NCBI GenBank assembly: GCA_037043235.1
Contig: JAWRVZ010000043.1
Location: 3,385,001 to 3,449,000, forward strand
Length of the DNA stretch: 64,000 bases
Reading direction: 5' to 3'
DNA from: Rhodeus uyekii
Lineage: Eukaryota > Chordata > Actinopteri > Cypriniformes > Acheilognathidae
Shown: positions 22,901 through 32,871 of the stretch, in pieces
How positions within the stretch are numbered: position 1 is the stretch's first letter
Layout: each line of letters opens with the position of its first letter
Position numbers and translations under genes: made by a program
Notes under the pieces: generated by a model
Told to the model about the DNA's origin: nothing
What the model saw: the letters and a program-made list of their open reading frames with translations, nothing else
Databases searched by the model: none

Positions 22901-23738
22901 TGATCACATAGTGCATTTTTACATAAAACTGTTAAAAAACTACTACTTACGTCAATGCGTTCTGACCTCGTACATACTCATACCAGTAATCTTCATTCTG
23001 CATTCACAAAGCGGTAATTTACTGGTAATGTTACAACTTCCCTTACGAGTAAATTTCCAGAACCAAATTACCGTTATTTTTTAAAAGGTCCTGGTTCCAC
23101 ATGATCTCTTACCAGTACAGACTATGTGTAAAAGGGGCTAATGTGTTCTGTAATTACTTTTAGACTTTTCAGGACATAATATAAAACAGGAAGATGATTG
23201 GTTGCTGAATTTTGTAGAATTATTATATTTTCATTTGTGCTTCAGGCCAAATGGCAAGAGTAAAAGCCCATCTGCTCCATCTCTATCAGCCGACCCAATG
23301 AAAAGAGAAGGAACACACGTGTGTGCCAATGGTGAAATATCTGCCGGGTCTCCACAAACAGCCACAGCATTCATTAATGGAAGCCAGGAAGAAGATATTT
23401 CCGCCCTTACCCGTTCATTTCCTGCCCTCCCCTGTGACTCCCCATTGGCAGTTGGCTCTTACCCCAGTACCAGAAGCTTTTTGGGCAAGAGAGCCAGAGA
23501 GATGTTTCGCAATAAGAGCGAGAGCCACTATGAATGCGAGCCGGCTGCCGTCACCAGCCTTTCCAAAGATCTTAAGGTTCAGCCAATCACAGACCCCACA
23601 GAGAGCGTGGAGCTTGAAAGGGGAACGGACCAGGCTGACCTGCAGCCCATGGACAGACCTCGGGCGTATAACATTCAGCGTCGGAGGCAGCAGGATCTGC
23701 GAATCATGGACTACAATGAGACCCTCCATGAGCATTGA
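13163..23738 (+). CDS. tsc1: Hamartin (TSC1), complete coding sequence
   Basis: Hamartin stabilises tuberin (TSC2) in the cytosolic/lysosomal TSC complex, which turns off Rheb and so mTORC1. There are 21 coding exons: 13163-13271, 13388-13491, 13622-13774, 14398-14542, 14678-14829, 14946-15019, 15101-15261, 16600-16712, 17893-18055, 18139-18248, 18350-18407, 18495-18578, 18679-19162, 19243-19286, 20295-20467, 20913-21095, 21249-21359, 21501-21623, 21839-22026, 22433-22597, 23246-23738. Phases join cleanly to 1,129 aa (human 1,164). The N-terminal helical core carries LFHRLYGMYPCNFVSYLR and MLEHVRIHPELITG. A Ser/Pro-rich middle includes MWSPSSMCGMTTPPSS. A coiled coil spans about residues 655-960 (LLLLHNQLLYERHKREQHAL onward), the TSC2/TBC1D7-binding region. 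A conserved tail ends RIMDYNETLHEH. All introns are GT-AG, and one acceptor is a tandem (see findings). Which teleost paralogue this is cannot be decided. Confidence 0.95.
13969..14345 (+). repeat. TTCAAAAGTTTG-ended repeat copy in tsc1 intron 3
   Basis: It begins ACTGTTCAAAAGTTTG and continues with the family motifs TCTTATGCTCACCAAGGCTG and GATGAATAGAAAGTTCAAAA. Confidence 0.75.
15430..16430 (-). mobile_element. Degraded Tc1/mariner transposase gene in tsc1 intron 7
   Basis: The minus strand at 15640-15712 reads WPPNSPDLNLIEHMWDVLEQ, the hallmark around the last catalytic acid of Tc1 transposases. Upstream on that strand, 15925-16122 encodes KVSWFYQSHFLLQHMDG-type sequence, also Tc1-like. 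Stops and frame changes separate the pieces, so it is inactive. Terminal inverted repeats were not identified, so the ends are approximate. Confidence 0.75.
16713..17892. other. tsc1 intron 8
   Basis: This is a 1.2-kb AT-rich intron with no recognised exon or element. Confidence 0.5.
19941..19990. repeat. (TA)n microsatellite in tsc1 intron 14
   Basis: About 24 uninterrupted TA units. The rest of this intron (19287-20294) is AT-rich with no recognised exon. Confidence 0.9.
20593..20794. mobile_element. Short palindromic MITE with ACCGTATTTTCCC ends
   Basis: The left end is ACCGTATTTTCCCACATATAACCC and the right end is its degenerate inverse (GGGTTATATACAGGAAAACG then CGGT). The interior repeats the half-motif GCGGGTTAT. 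Related copies lie at 56756-56851 and 59788-60433. Confidence 0.7.
22646..23140. mobile_element. MITE with TAGCCCCTTT terminal inverted repeats in tsc1 intron 20
   Basis: It begins TAGCCCCTTTCACACAG and ends CTATGTGTAAAAGGGGCTA. Internal ACTGGTA and TACCAG motifs mirror one another. It is non-coding. Confidence 0.75.
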
Positions 23739-25550
23739 TTGTACACTGCTGACATGATTGTCCGTAGTTAGAAGAGGAAAATTTTGGATCCAGTATTAGA
23801 ACGCAACGCTCTTTTTGTTCGAGTGGTTTGCAATGTTTTAGTTCATTTTAAAAGCTCTTGTACTTTGAAAGGGCCAATAAAAGGCTGCCGCTTGGCAGTT
23901 GCCATATAGTCACCACAGTGACAAGAGAACTTCTTGTCTTCAGAAATAAAATGGTTCACTTACCGTATTTCCCGTCTAATATGAATTCATTGTAATTCAG
24001 AATGTTTTTGTTTTATATAATTGGCATAAGACCGTGGTGATTATATTGCATGGTGGATGTTATTTGGGCCTATGTACTGTATATTGTTCAGCAAATGTAT
24101 TGACTTAATCACTGTATTTGCTCTTGTAATAGTACCGTTTGGTTTCCAATCGTCCAAAATTTGTCCATGCAAAATGCCTTTTTGAGATGAGCATCATTAA
24201 TTTCTGCTGATGTGACTCAAAAAATGGCATAATACAGAGTGTGATCACTGCAAACGGCGCACTGTAAATAGATCATGCCTCTGAGAAAACAATGAATCAG
24301 TCCGATTAAAAATGTGAAAACCTAAAAAAACTATATGGCGTAGGTGAAGTAGAAAGAAAAATCACATTTCATTGCTGAGGCAAGTCGTGCGTATATTGCC
24401 ATAGCAGTGCTTTGAGATCTTCACCTGTAGAGAATAAGCAAGTCTTGTGTTTTGTGTATTTCTAGTAATAGATTTTATTTTTTGCATTAATGTTCTCCAC
24501 TGGGATTGTAGCGCCCAGTCACCAGTGCAATACTTCTTAGCTAACACTTCATGCCAGCTCGAAGGTATGAGTGATGATGGGAAAAATAAACCGACTTGGA
24601 TTGCTGCTTTGCAGGACCGTCAGAGCCTTACAGAACACAGAGCAGGCTGCTGTATGTGCGTTTAACCAGTTGAGACCTATTGAGGAATGGAAATATCTTT
24701 GTGTTCTAAGATGCGTCTGACGGGTGAATGTTCTTGTGTTAATAGCGTACAAAACACGGCCACTGCAATACTTTGACACACTAAACTCTGAAAGGAAGCT
24801 GCTCGCTGTAAGCCAGAAGGCTTATGTCCATCTATTATTTTCTTTCATCTCTGTTTTACGCAGGTCAGACCCCATCTGCAGCGAAAAGGCTTTGTATAAT
24901 GGGCTGCAGCTGGCTGAAGTAAAAGCACTTCTTTTTTAATTCAGGCCCTCTTAAGATTGCTGAACCCTAGCTGAGCAATATACTCGTCTCTTTCTAGAAA
25001 ACTTGCCCCAGGGTTTTGTTTTCAGCACAAGATATAAATGGAATATGTAAGAAAATAAAATGCTGGCTTTGGCCTGCCAGCTGGGGAAATGGCTTAGAGA
25101 GTTTACACTGAGAATTGAAATCTATGGAAATCTCTGTTTTTCTTTCTGTTCAAACTGTTCTTTTCACAGTTCGCCATGAGTGTGATCTTACAGCTTGTGC
25201 TTTGTTTCCCTGTCACTCATACTTTGTTCTGTTTTTATACCAAAAGCCCTATCAAACATTTTGTTGTTTCACAAAATGCCTTACTGAAAAAAGTAGGAAA
25301 CCTGTCCCTCACCTGAAGTAGTTTGTCAAAAGTTATCTGAAGTATGGTACGGTGATGGGTGTAACAGGTAACCAGGGACTCTATTTTGAATTTGAGAAAA
25401 CCGATTTGTGTTTTACTTGCTATGATCAACAAAAAATAAAATATATATGTTTTGCATATTTTTTTGCCATGGTCATCTGTTTTAAAATAGAAAGCTGTGT
25501 GAAAGCTTGCAGCAAAAACCTGGATAAATATTAATTGAAAAGGTGTTTTT
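23739..25550. other. tsc1 3' UTR and convergent spacer to spaca9
   Basis: AATAAA signals follow the tsc1 stop at about 23876 and 23946, giving a 3' UTR of roughly 150-230 nt if used. Further AATAAA copies at about 24586 and 25056 could serve longer transcripts. spaca9 runs toward tsc1, so the two genes are tail to tail. No other gene was recognised. Confidence 0.55.
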
Positions 25551-26996
25551 TTATCTCCTTGTATTTCCAGGTGGCTTCCAAGCTGGTTTTCCAGCATCCC
25601 AGCCACCTGCGCTTTTTTTATATCTACTCGGGTTCTTGCTGGTGCTTTCATCAAGTTCTGCAACCATCCCCACATTCTTTGCCACTGTTTGTTGAGATGT
25701 TTCTGTAGCTGTTGGAGTGAGACGTTGAGCACCTTCTCTATTGTAAGTGGTGAGGAGGTCTAGAGCCAGTGGAATCACACTAACAATCCCACCATAGAAA
25801 TTCCTTGCTTCATTACAGCTCAGCCGGTTGATCTCATTGTGTGGGTAGCTGTAAAAAAATAAAGGAAAAAAAGTAATGGATGGTGATGCATTGTGGCTAT
25901 TCTTCATGTTGAGATGACTCTTGAGCTTTGTTACCATATGATTTCAATCCATGAACAGAAAAAGATCTTTAATCATTTAGATGGCAATTTAAAGATATAA
26001 TTAAATGGTGTAATTTTTCTGTCGCTTAACTGTGCCCTTAGCTGGCTGATGTTGCTGTTGGGACTGAGGAGCTGTCTGCAAGTATCCAGGCCCTCACAAG
26101 AAGCGTTTTGGCTCAACAGTGATGACTCGAGATGTTTTAAAACCTCTCCAAGATCCGAAATAATTTCCAAAAAGAGCAAAAAGATGCGTCTGTCTGTGGA
26201 ATTGCTGCAGTAGTGATTCATGTACATTTGGACCTACAGAGGAACAACATCTTCGTTTAACGATATGGTTGAACGTCACATACTGTTATTATAGTATTTA
26301 TTTACTAGTAAAAATAATAAACAATACTTAATACTGTACTATGTGGAACTGATTATAATCATACTACCATTCAAAAGTTATGGGTCATTTTTAATGAATA
26401 TTTTTATTCCGCAAGGATTTTTTAACTAGAATAAAAATTAATAGCATTAAATAGAAATGCTTTCCATTCATCAGACAATCCTGAAAAAAGTTTCACAGGT
26501 TATCAACATTGATGATAAAACGAAATACTACTTGAGCAGCAAATTAGAATGAGTATCAATTGATGGAGTGATGAGTAATAAATATTCAACTTTACCATCG
26601 TAGAAACACATTACACATAATATATATTAAAAACAAACCTGTGGTTTTAAATCGTAAAATGTCTTTATTTTTGGTCGAATGAATGCAACATAAAGTCTGG
26701 AGTGCGCAACGCAACACAACAGAAGGAAGAAGAGATTCCTTTCCAAAACATTATTTGCCGACCCTACATTTTTTTGAACGGTAGTGTATTTACTAATCAC
26801 TATATTAAGTAATAGTGTGACTACTTGGAAAGTATGAATGCGTCATCACAACCTGTGCGACGGTGGAGACGGGTTCCGTTTTGTCCCTGGCGTTTTCCCT
26901 CGAGCGCTCAAGAGCTGTTAGAAATATAAATTGTTGCTGTTTGAAACGTTTATACTTCTCCTCAATGGAAAGCAACAGCTCTCTGACGTCAGCCAT
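25551..26996 (-). CDS. spaca9: Sperm acrosome associated protein 9 (SPACA9/C9orf9), complete
   Basis: This is a small helical protein reported in sperm and as a lumenal protein of ciliary microtubules. Three coding exons on the minus strand, 26853..26996 (48 codons), 26031..26233 and 25848..25551, join in phase to 214 aa, close to the longer human isoform. Exon 1 gives MADVRELLLSIEEKYKRFKQ. Exon 2 gives YMNHYCSNSTDRRIFLLFLE, mirroring human YMEHYCNSSTDRRVLLMFLD. Exon 3 gives YPHNEINRLSCNEARNFYGG and a Pro/Lys-rich tail (KPAWKPPGNTRR) before TAA. Exon 2 ends in CA|gttaag. The gene is divergent from ak8 across a 792-bp gap with an RFX X-box, and tail to tail with tsc1. It has no signal peptide or membrane segment. 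Confidence 0.93.
26362..26788 (+). repeat. Full-length TTCAAAAGTTTG-ended repeat copy in spaca9 intron 1
   Basis: It begins TACTACCATTCAAAAGTT and ends TTTTGAACGGTAGTGTA, so the terminal inverted repeats are intact at both ends. Confidence 0.8.
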
Positions 26997-27788
26997 CTCA
27001 GTCGAAGCGCATAACCTATTTAAAAATGATTTTTTTAAATGTATTAATATTACTGAACAGTACTGTTTTGAGGTAGACTGTCTTTAGCAGTATAAAGTTA
27101 GAGACTACGGCTTGAAAGCCCGTACTGAGATAATACAGCTAATGCTATTTTATAACGATTTTTTTTTTTTGATGGAAGATAAACAGAAATGGTATTAATC
27201 ATAATCAATGACATAATTCACATGTACTGGAACTTACCAGTATAAGTAAGTAATGCAGAGGTATCTCAAACATCTGTGAAGTGTTTCTGTCTCATTGTCG
27301 CTGCATAGCGACAAGAATGGAAAACTCGTGCGCCCTCTTTTGATGGTGATGGTGAATGGCTGAGCACGTTACCAATGGCAACAAACATTAACAAACGCGT
27401 GCGCACAGCGAACTATCAACAACTGCGTTTCAAGGTAACCCAAAATATTTTTCTCCACCAGAATGGTAAACTGCTTCTTGTTTTTTTTTTAAACCAAGTT
27501 CCTACGTAGTTTCCGTAAAATTCCTTAATTTCCATTTCGTTAATGCAAAGAGCAATGCTGCATCATAAAATCAGTCATTAATCCAGTCATTTGTTCTTGA
27601 CTTTGAAAGGTCAATCCAAAAACCTATAGTTTATTAACTTCATAAGTTTAGGATTCTTTCCTGTCTATGTGGTTTTGCCTCACAAATAACCTTTTATGTG
27701 TTTTGTTGATGTAATGATCTCTCTTTTTGAACCAAGGCACTTTTTTAAACAGTTGTTTTCAAGCATTTGGTGATTCTGAACTGCAGTG
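26997..27788. promoter_or_regulatory. Bidirectional spaca9/ak8 promoter region
   Basis: This 792-bp gap lies between divergent start codons. The RFX X-box at 27368-27382 and a weaker second copy (GTTTCAAGGTAAC, 27427-27439) lie in it, between the two genes. Both genes encode ciliary or flagellar proteins, so common RFX/FOXJ1-type control is inferred. Confidence 0.75.
27368..27382 (+). promoter_or_regulatory. RFX X-box
   Basis: GTTACC AAT GGCAAC is a perfect match to the palindromic consensus GTNRCC (0-3 N) RGYAAC. Confidence 0.85.
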
Positions 27789-30700
27789 ATGGATGCAACT
27801 GTAAGGCCCCTCAGAATCCCTCCTGATATGGCCATTTATGCAGAGAAACATGACATATTTTATCTGGTCCAGGTATAGACATTTTATCATTCAATGTCCC
27901 TACAAGTTTATGAACATAAGGCATTTTCATTCAAATAAATATCACATTTGCAGACACTAGTGAGAAATTTGATGGTGGACAAACCAGAGGACCCCATACA
28001 ATACTTGATTAACTTCCTGAAACGGGACGGTGTTGATGGTAAAACATTTCTAGTTATACTACATAAGTATACTTAATAAATAATACCATTTTATTCATTT
28101 GTTTTCATTGCCTTAAAGAAGTAATACATTCTTACAGCAAAACTATGTTATATTGCACGCCACAAGGTGGCGCAGTTGTATATAATATACAAGAAGTTCT
28201 TGATGTCCAAGTTGTTTAACATTGTTCAGATAAAAAGACAGTTGTGATAATCATAGATTGACACTCACAGACCGCAGTTTTAAACAAATAGAAATACATT
28301 ATTAGACTGGATTAACTATCACTGTCATCTTGCATTAATAATATATTGAGGACAGTTCATTGATTTTGACAAATCATTTGTTTCAGTGCCAAGAATCATG
28401 TTGTTGGGTCCTCCAGCGTCCGGGAAAAGAACCATAGTAAGAGTCGTTTTAAGTACAATTTTAAGAGTTGCTAAATTAACAGAATTTGCTACAGTTAAAC
28501 GATTTGTATATTTTATATTTTTCTTGCTTATGTCTTTTAAGGTGATATCCAGCATGTGTTGTGCTCCCTGTAAATAATTATATTTGCTTGTTTGTTTGTT
28601 TGTTTTGTCTGTAATTTTGTGCTTGTGCTTTTTTCAGTCTTGAAATTTGTTTATAAATAGGCCTGTCATGTCAGACTTTCATCAAACATAAATTAAATAG
28701 GCTATTTATCCTAGTTATACCGTCAGGCCTCAAAGATCCCGATACTGCTTTGGTCTATACAGAATTACCGGTTCTGTAGCACATTGTGCGCTTTTGAGCA
28801 TTTTCATTTTTGTCAGTGTTTCTACATTTTATATGCTGCTTCAGATTGTCCTCTTATGTCTTGCCGCAGGCCAAAAAGTTGTGTGAGCTCACACAGGCTA
28901 TTCACGTTACTCTTAGTGATATCTTAAAGGATGACAGTGACCTGACCAGTGCTGCAAAGCAGTATCAAGACAGAAAACAGGTGGGGTCTCTCTTTCTCTG
29001 TCCTTTCTCTTGTAAACAAATATACTTCTATTAGGTTTCCTATATATTTGACTAAATTTGCCTTTTTAGCAGACCTAGAACAGGGAATCTGCATATATTT
29101 GTGTGTATTACTAATTAATTGCAAAGTATCTTCAAGGAATGGAATGCCTTGATCATTATATTCATTTTAGATGTAGGAAGTAGGAAAGGTAATGTTGTCA
29201 GCATTTGCTACACTCTCTGGATGCCGGTAATTGCGGTCTCTGTGGTATTGTAAAGACATCGAACTGATTTTGTCTGAAGTCTGATCATGCAAATGCAATG
29301 CAGGCTAGTTAGTTGATAAATCAGGAGAGTTGAATAGAATTAGAAGAAAAGAGAGAGATGTGCTTAGGAAAAGAGCCTCCCAATGGTTTAATTATTCTAA
29401 TTATCCTCTCACTTAAACTCGCCATGGCCTTGAGTTTAAAATAGAACGATCCAAAAGATTCCAATTATTATCATTTTCACAAAATTCACAAAGGAGAGTG
29501 AGATGAAAGCAGCAGAGGATGTCATAAATGTATTTGTTTAATATTAATTGGATTGTTTTGGTGGACAGTCATTTAGTGGAGAACAGATATATCTCAGGTA
29601 GATTAAGAAGGTAGTAATGCAAGAGACACAAATGACAAGAGTTAGTTGTTCGAACATTTTATTTGACTTGCATTATGATTTGATTTACGTTGGTTATTAA
29701 TAATTTGTATTACATTTAATTTAAGAGATTTAATCTGTGTTTTATTGTTGTTAATGTTGGTCTGATCAACATACAAATGACAGGAGTCAGTTGTTATTTG
29801 ATGATCTGACTTGACAACCATCAGTAAAAAGCTGTTTAAATTTTAAATATTTATGTTAATATATAGGTGTAACACTTTTCCGAGGAAGATGATTTCAAAA
29901 TAAGACGATTTATTATTTATTTAATGATTTATTAAATAACTCAAAATATTAATGCAAACAATGATCCAACAATATACTGAAAACTGCGTGCCATACACAA
30001 ACAATAATGGACAATGAGTGAAATACATTTAAGTTATTTAAGGATATTTAACCTAATGGTTAGAGAGTCCAACTGGTAAGCCAAAGGTCGTTGGATCGAT
30101 ACTCAGTAAATGACTGAAGTGGCGTTGATCAAGGCACCTAACCCCCAATCGCTCCCTGGGTGCTACAGCAAAAATGGCTGCTCACTGCTCAGAGGTGTGT
30201 GTGCACCAGGGGCGTAGGCAGAATTTTATTTTTGAGGGGGCCCAGCTTAAAATGAGGGGGCCTGACCATAACATAATCGGCTGGATTCGAAACTGCGCGC
30301 AAAAACCACATTGGAGTTCTAGTCCATCGCCTTAACCTCTCAGCCAGACTGGTTGTGGAATAATGTGCAGTGCGCTGTTCTTGACTTTGGGGGTGCATTG
30401 CGATCGTCTTGTGCAGCAGGTGATATGTGTTTTCACTTTAGTTTTCACAGTCACGATTTTAAACAATTGAAAATCTGAGGGGGCCGCACATGTAAATGAG
30501 GGGGCCCAGGCCCACCCAGGCCCCCCCGTGGCTACGCCACTGGTGTGCACTAACTTGGATGGGTTAAATATAAAATACCATACTTACCATACTTGGCCTT
30601 CTCTAAATAGACAGGTAATAAAGCATGATTGGTGGGAAACTAAGAATCTTATGTGATTGAACAAACAACCTAAAAGTTCACGAAAACTAAACCTTGCACC

Positions 30701-32840
30701 ATAAGATGAGGGAAGGGATGGTGAGAGGAGCAGGTGAAGGGATGGTGAAAACATGCAGTATAAACCAAGGAGGAGTGGATGAAGGAAGCAGCCATGATGT
30801 AGATGGCCTGGTGGTGTAGACCCAGAGCACAGCCTGGATGAAAGCCCACGGCGGAGTTGATGGAGGAAGGAGCCCAACAGGGGATGACCAACAGAGAGGG
30901 AGCTGTAGTCCCAGACGGAGATCTGATGGGACCAAGCGACACTGCTGGTCTCTGGTGGGGCTGAGGGTGGAATGAGCCAAGGCGGCGCCAACAGGTCAAT
31001 GCGCCAGAGGTAGTGCCCAGCATGAGACTTAACCACGTTACAAGGTGTCAAGGGAGAAGACGAAAGGTTCATGAAGGTGGGGCTGAAGGACTGGCTGAGC
31101 TCTGCAGTAGAGGTGGTAGAGGGAGGTTGGGTGTGTTCACTGGTAATTCAATGTCCATACCAATTGATGAGCGACTTAGTACTTGACAGTGACATTGTTG
31201 TCACTGGTTCAGAATTCACATTCTCTGGTGTTGGCGTCTCCATGGTGAGGGGTGATGGTGGGCTGTGTTCTGAATCGGGGGTAGATGCTCTTCAGATACC
31301 TGATGATGGCCTCCCTACAGTTGAGAAGAGACTTTAAAGTCTCATCATTGAGGGCTGTCTTTAAAGTGGGCTGATTGAAATGAAGGGTGAAGTTCATTAG
31401 AGGAAGCCAAGACTAGTGTGCCAAATTTCGCTGCATAATCTATTTGGTATCCAGTATTCTGTGATGCTTTTCCAAGGAAGGCAGTACTGGACAACGAGTG
31501 ATACAAACAGGAACTTAAATAGACAGAGTTATTGAACTATATGATAATCAATGTCCATGGAAACGAATGAATGGCAGGAATCAAAGACAAAGGAGAACAT
31601 ATGACTGAGCAAACAACCTAAAAGTCAATGAAATTGAAAGTATCTGAACAGAATGTGACAATAGGATAGTCATTAACTGAATTAATATTTATTCATTTTA
31701 TAAACCTTTTTTAAATAATTGATTTTGATTAAAAAATGTACACACTGCAATTTATTGTCTTTAATGCTTTGTCTGATAGAAGATCCCCAAAGAGATCTGG
31801 AGTCAGTTGATTCAGCAGCGCCTATCAAAACCTGACTGTCTTCGATGGGTAAGGACTTTACTCATACTATTTCTTTTGTAATTCATTTAGAAAAAGGAAC
31901 ACTGCGTTTTACTCAACCTGTCTAAAATGTGAAAAATGAAACAATCGAATGCGAGAAACATATTTTCATCCTGAACACGTTTTGAACTGCGTGTAATATT
32001 TACAAGAATTATGCCCAAATAATTTGTCATATTCTTTCTTTATCTACACTCAACCTTCTATGATAAATAATTAGACGTGTGTTTCTCTGCCTCCCTTGAG
32101 GACTGCTGGGATGGGTCTCGGGGAATGCAAGACTGCTGGTGAGAGTTCTCGGTGAAAACCTTTCATCACCAGCAGGCCCCTCACCGGCTGCCAGTTACAT
32201 GTGATCTCAGCACTAATGCCACTTAAGAACCTCACCGCTGAGGTGTCCGTTCACGTTTACTCTCAGATCTCACACCTTTTGATTCCTCCTTTCATCTTTC
32301 AGTCAAATCACACAATCAATCATGGACTCCCTGATCGCGTCTTTTTCTGAAGTGTCAGTTTCCTCTGTGCAGCCGCACAGAGGAATATGTAAATCATCTG
32401 GCTCGAAACAACATCTTCTTTTATTCCTCACTAAACTCCGCAAATGGGTTTACTCAGCCAAGAATCCCGTCGCGAAACTTTTTCCGTTTGGCATCCTTTA
32501 ACTTTCACCTTTTAATCTCAGTAGTTTGTGATTAGCGACTCCTTTGAATCTAGTAATGGATGTTTATCCCTTCAGGCAAACTGTCTGATAGTATTTATCA
32601 GGTTATTTAATTATTTTCCATCCCGACTGATCTGCATATGAGCAGAGGATTGAGGTAGTGTTTTTTCTCTGTAGATTTAGACACCTGACAAAGCATCTCT
32701 GGCTCACCATGAGGTGCCTTCATCTCATGGTCTTTTGCTTCGCACACACTTAAATGGGCCACAGAATGGAATGATTGACATGTCACATCACCACTGGAGC
32801 CTAGACAGCTAAGCTTAATTGCTCTGCCACTGATGCCTGC

Positions 32841-32871
<31 letters not shown>

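Noticed and set aside
25235..25732. 165-codon minus-strand ORF overlapping the last spaca9 exon
   Set aside because: Different frame from the conserved spaca9 exon 3; a shadow.
30584..31072. 162-codon minus-strand ORF
   Set aside because: Lies in a probable decayed mobile element, overlaps other open frames, and has no recognised domain.
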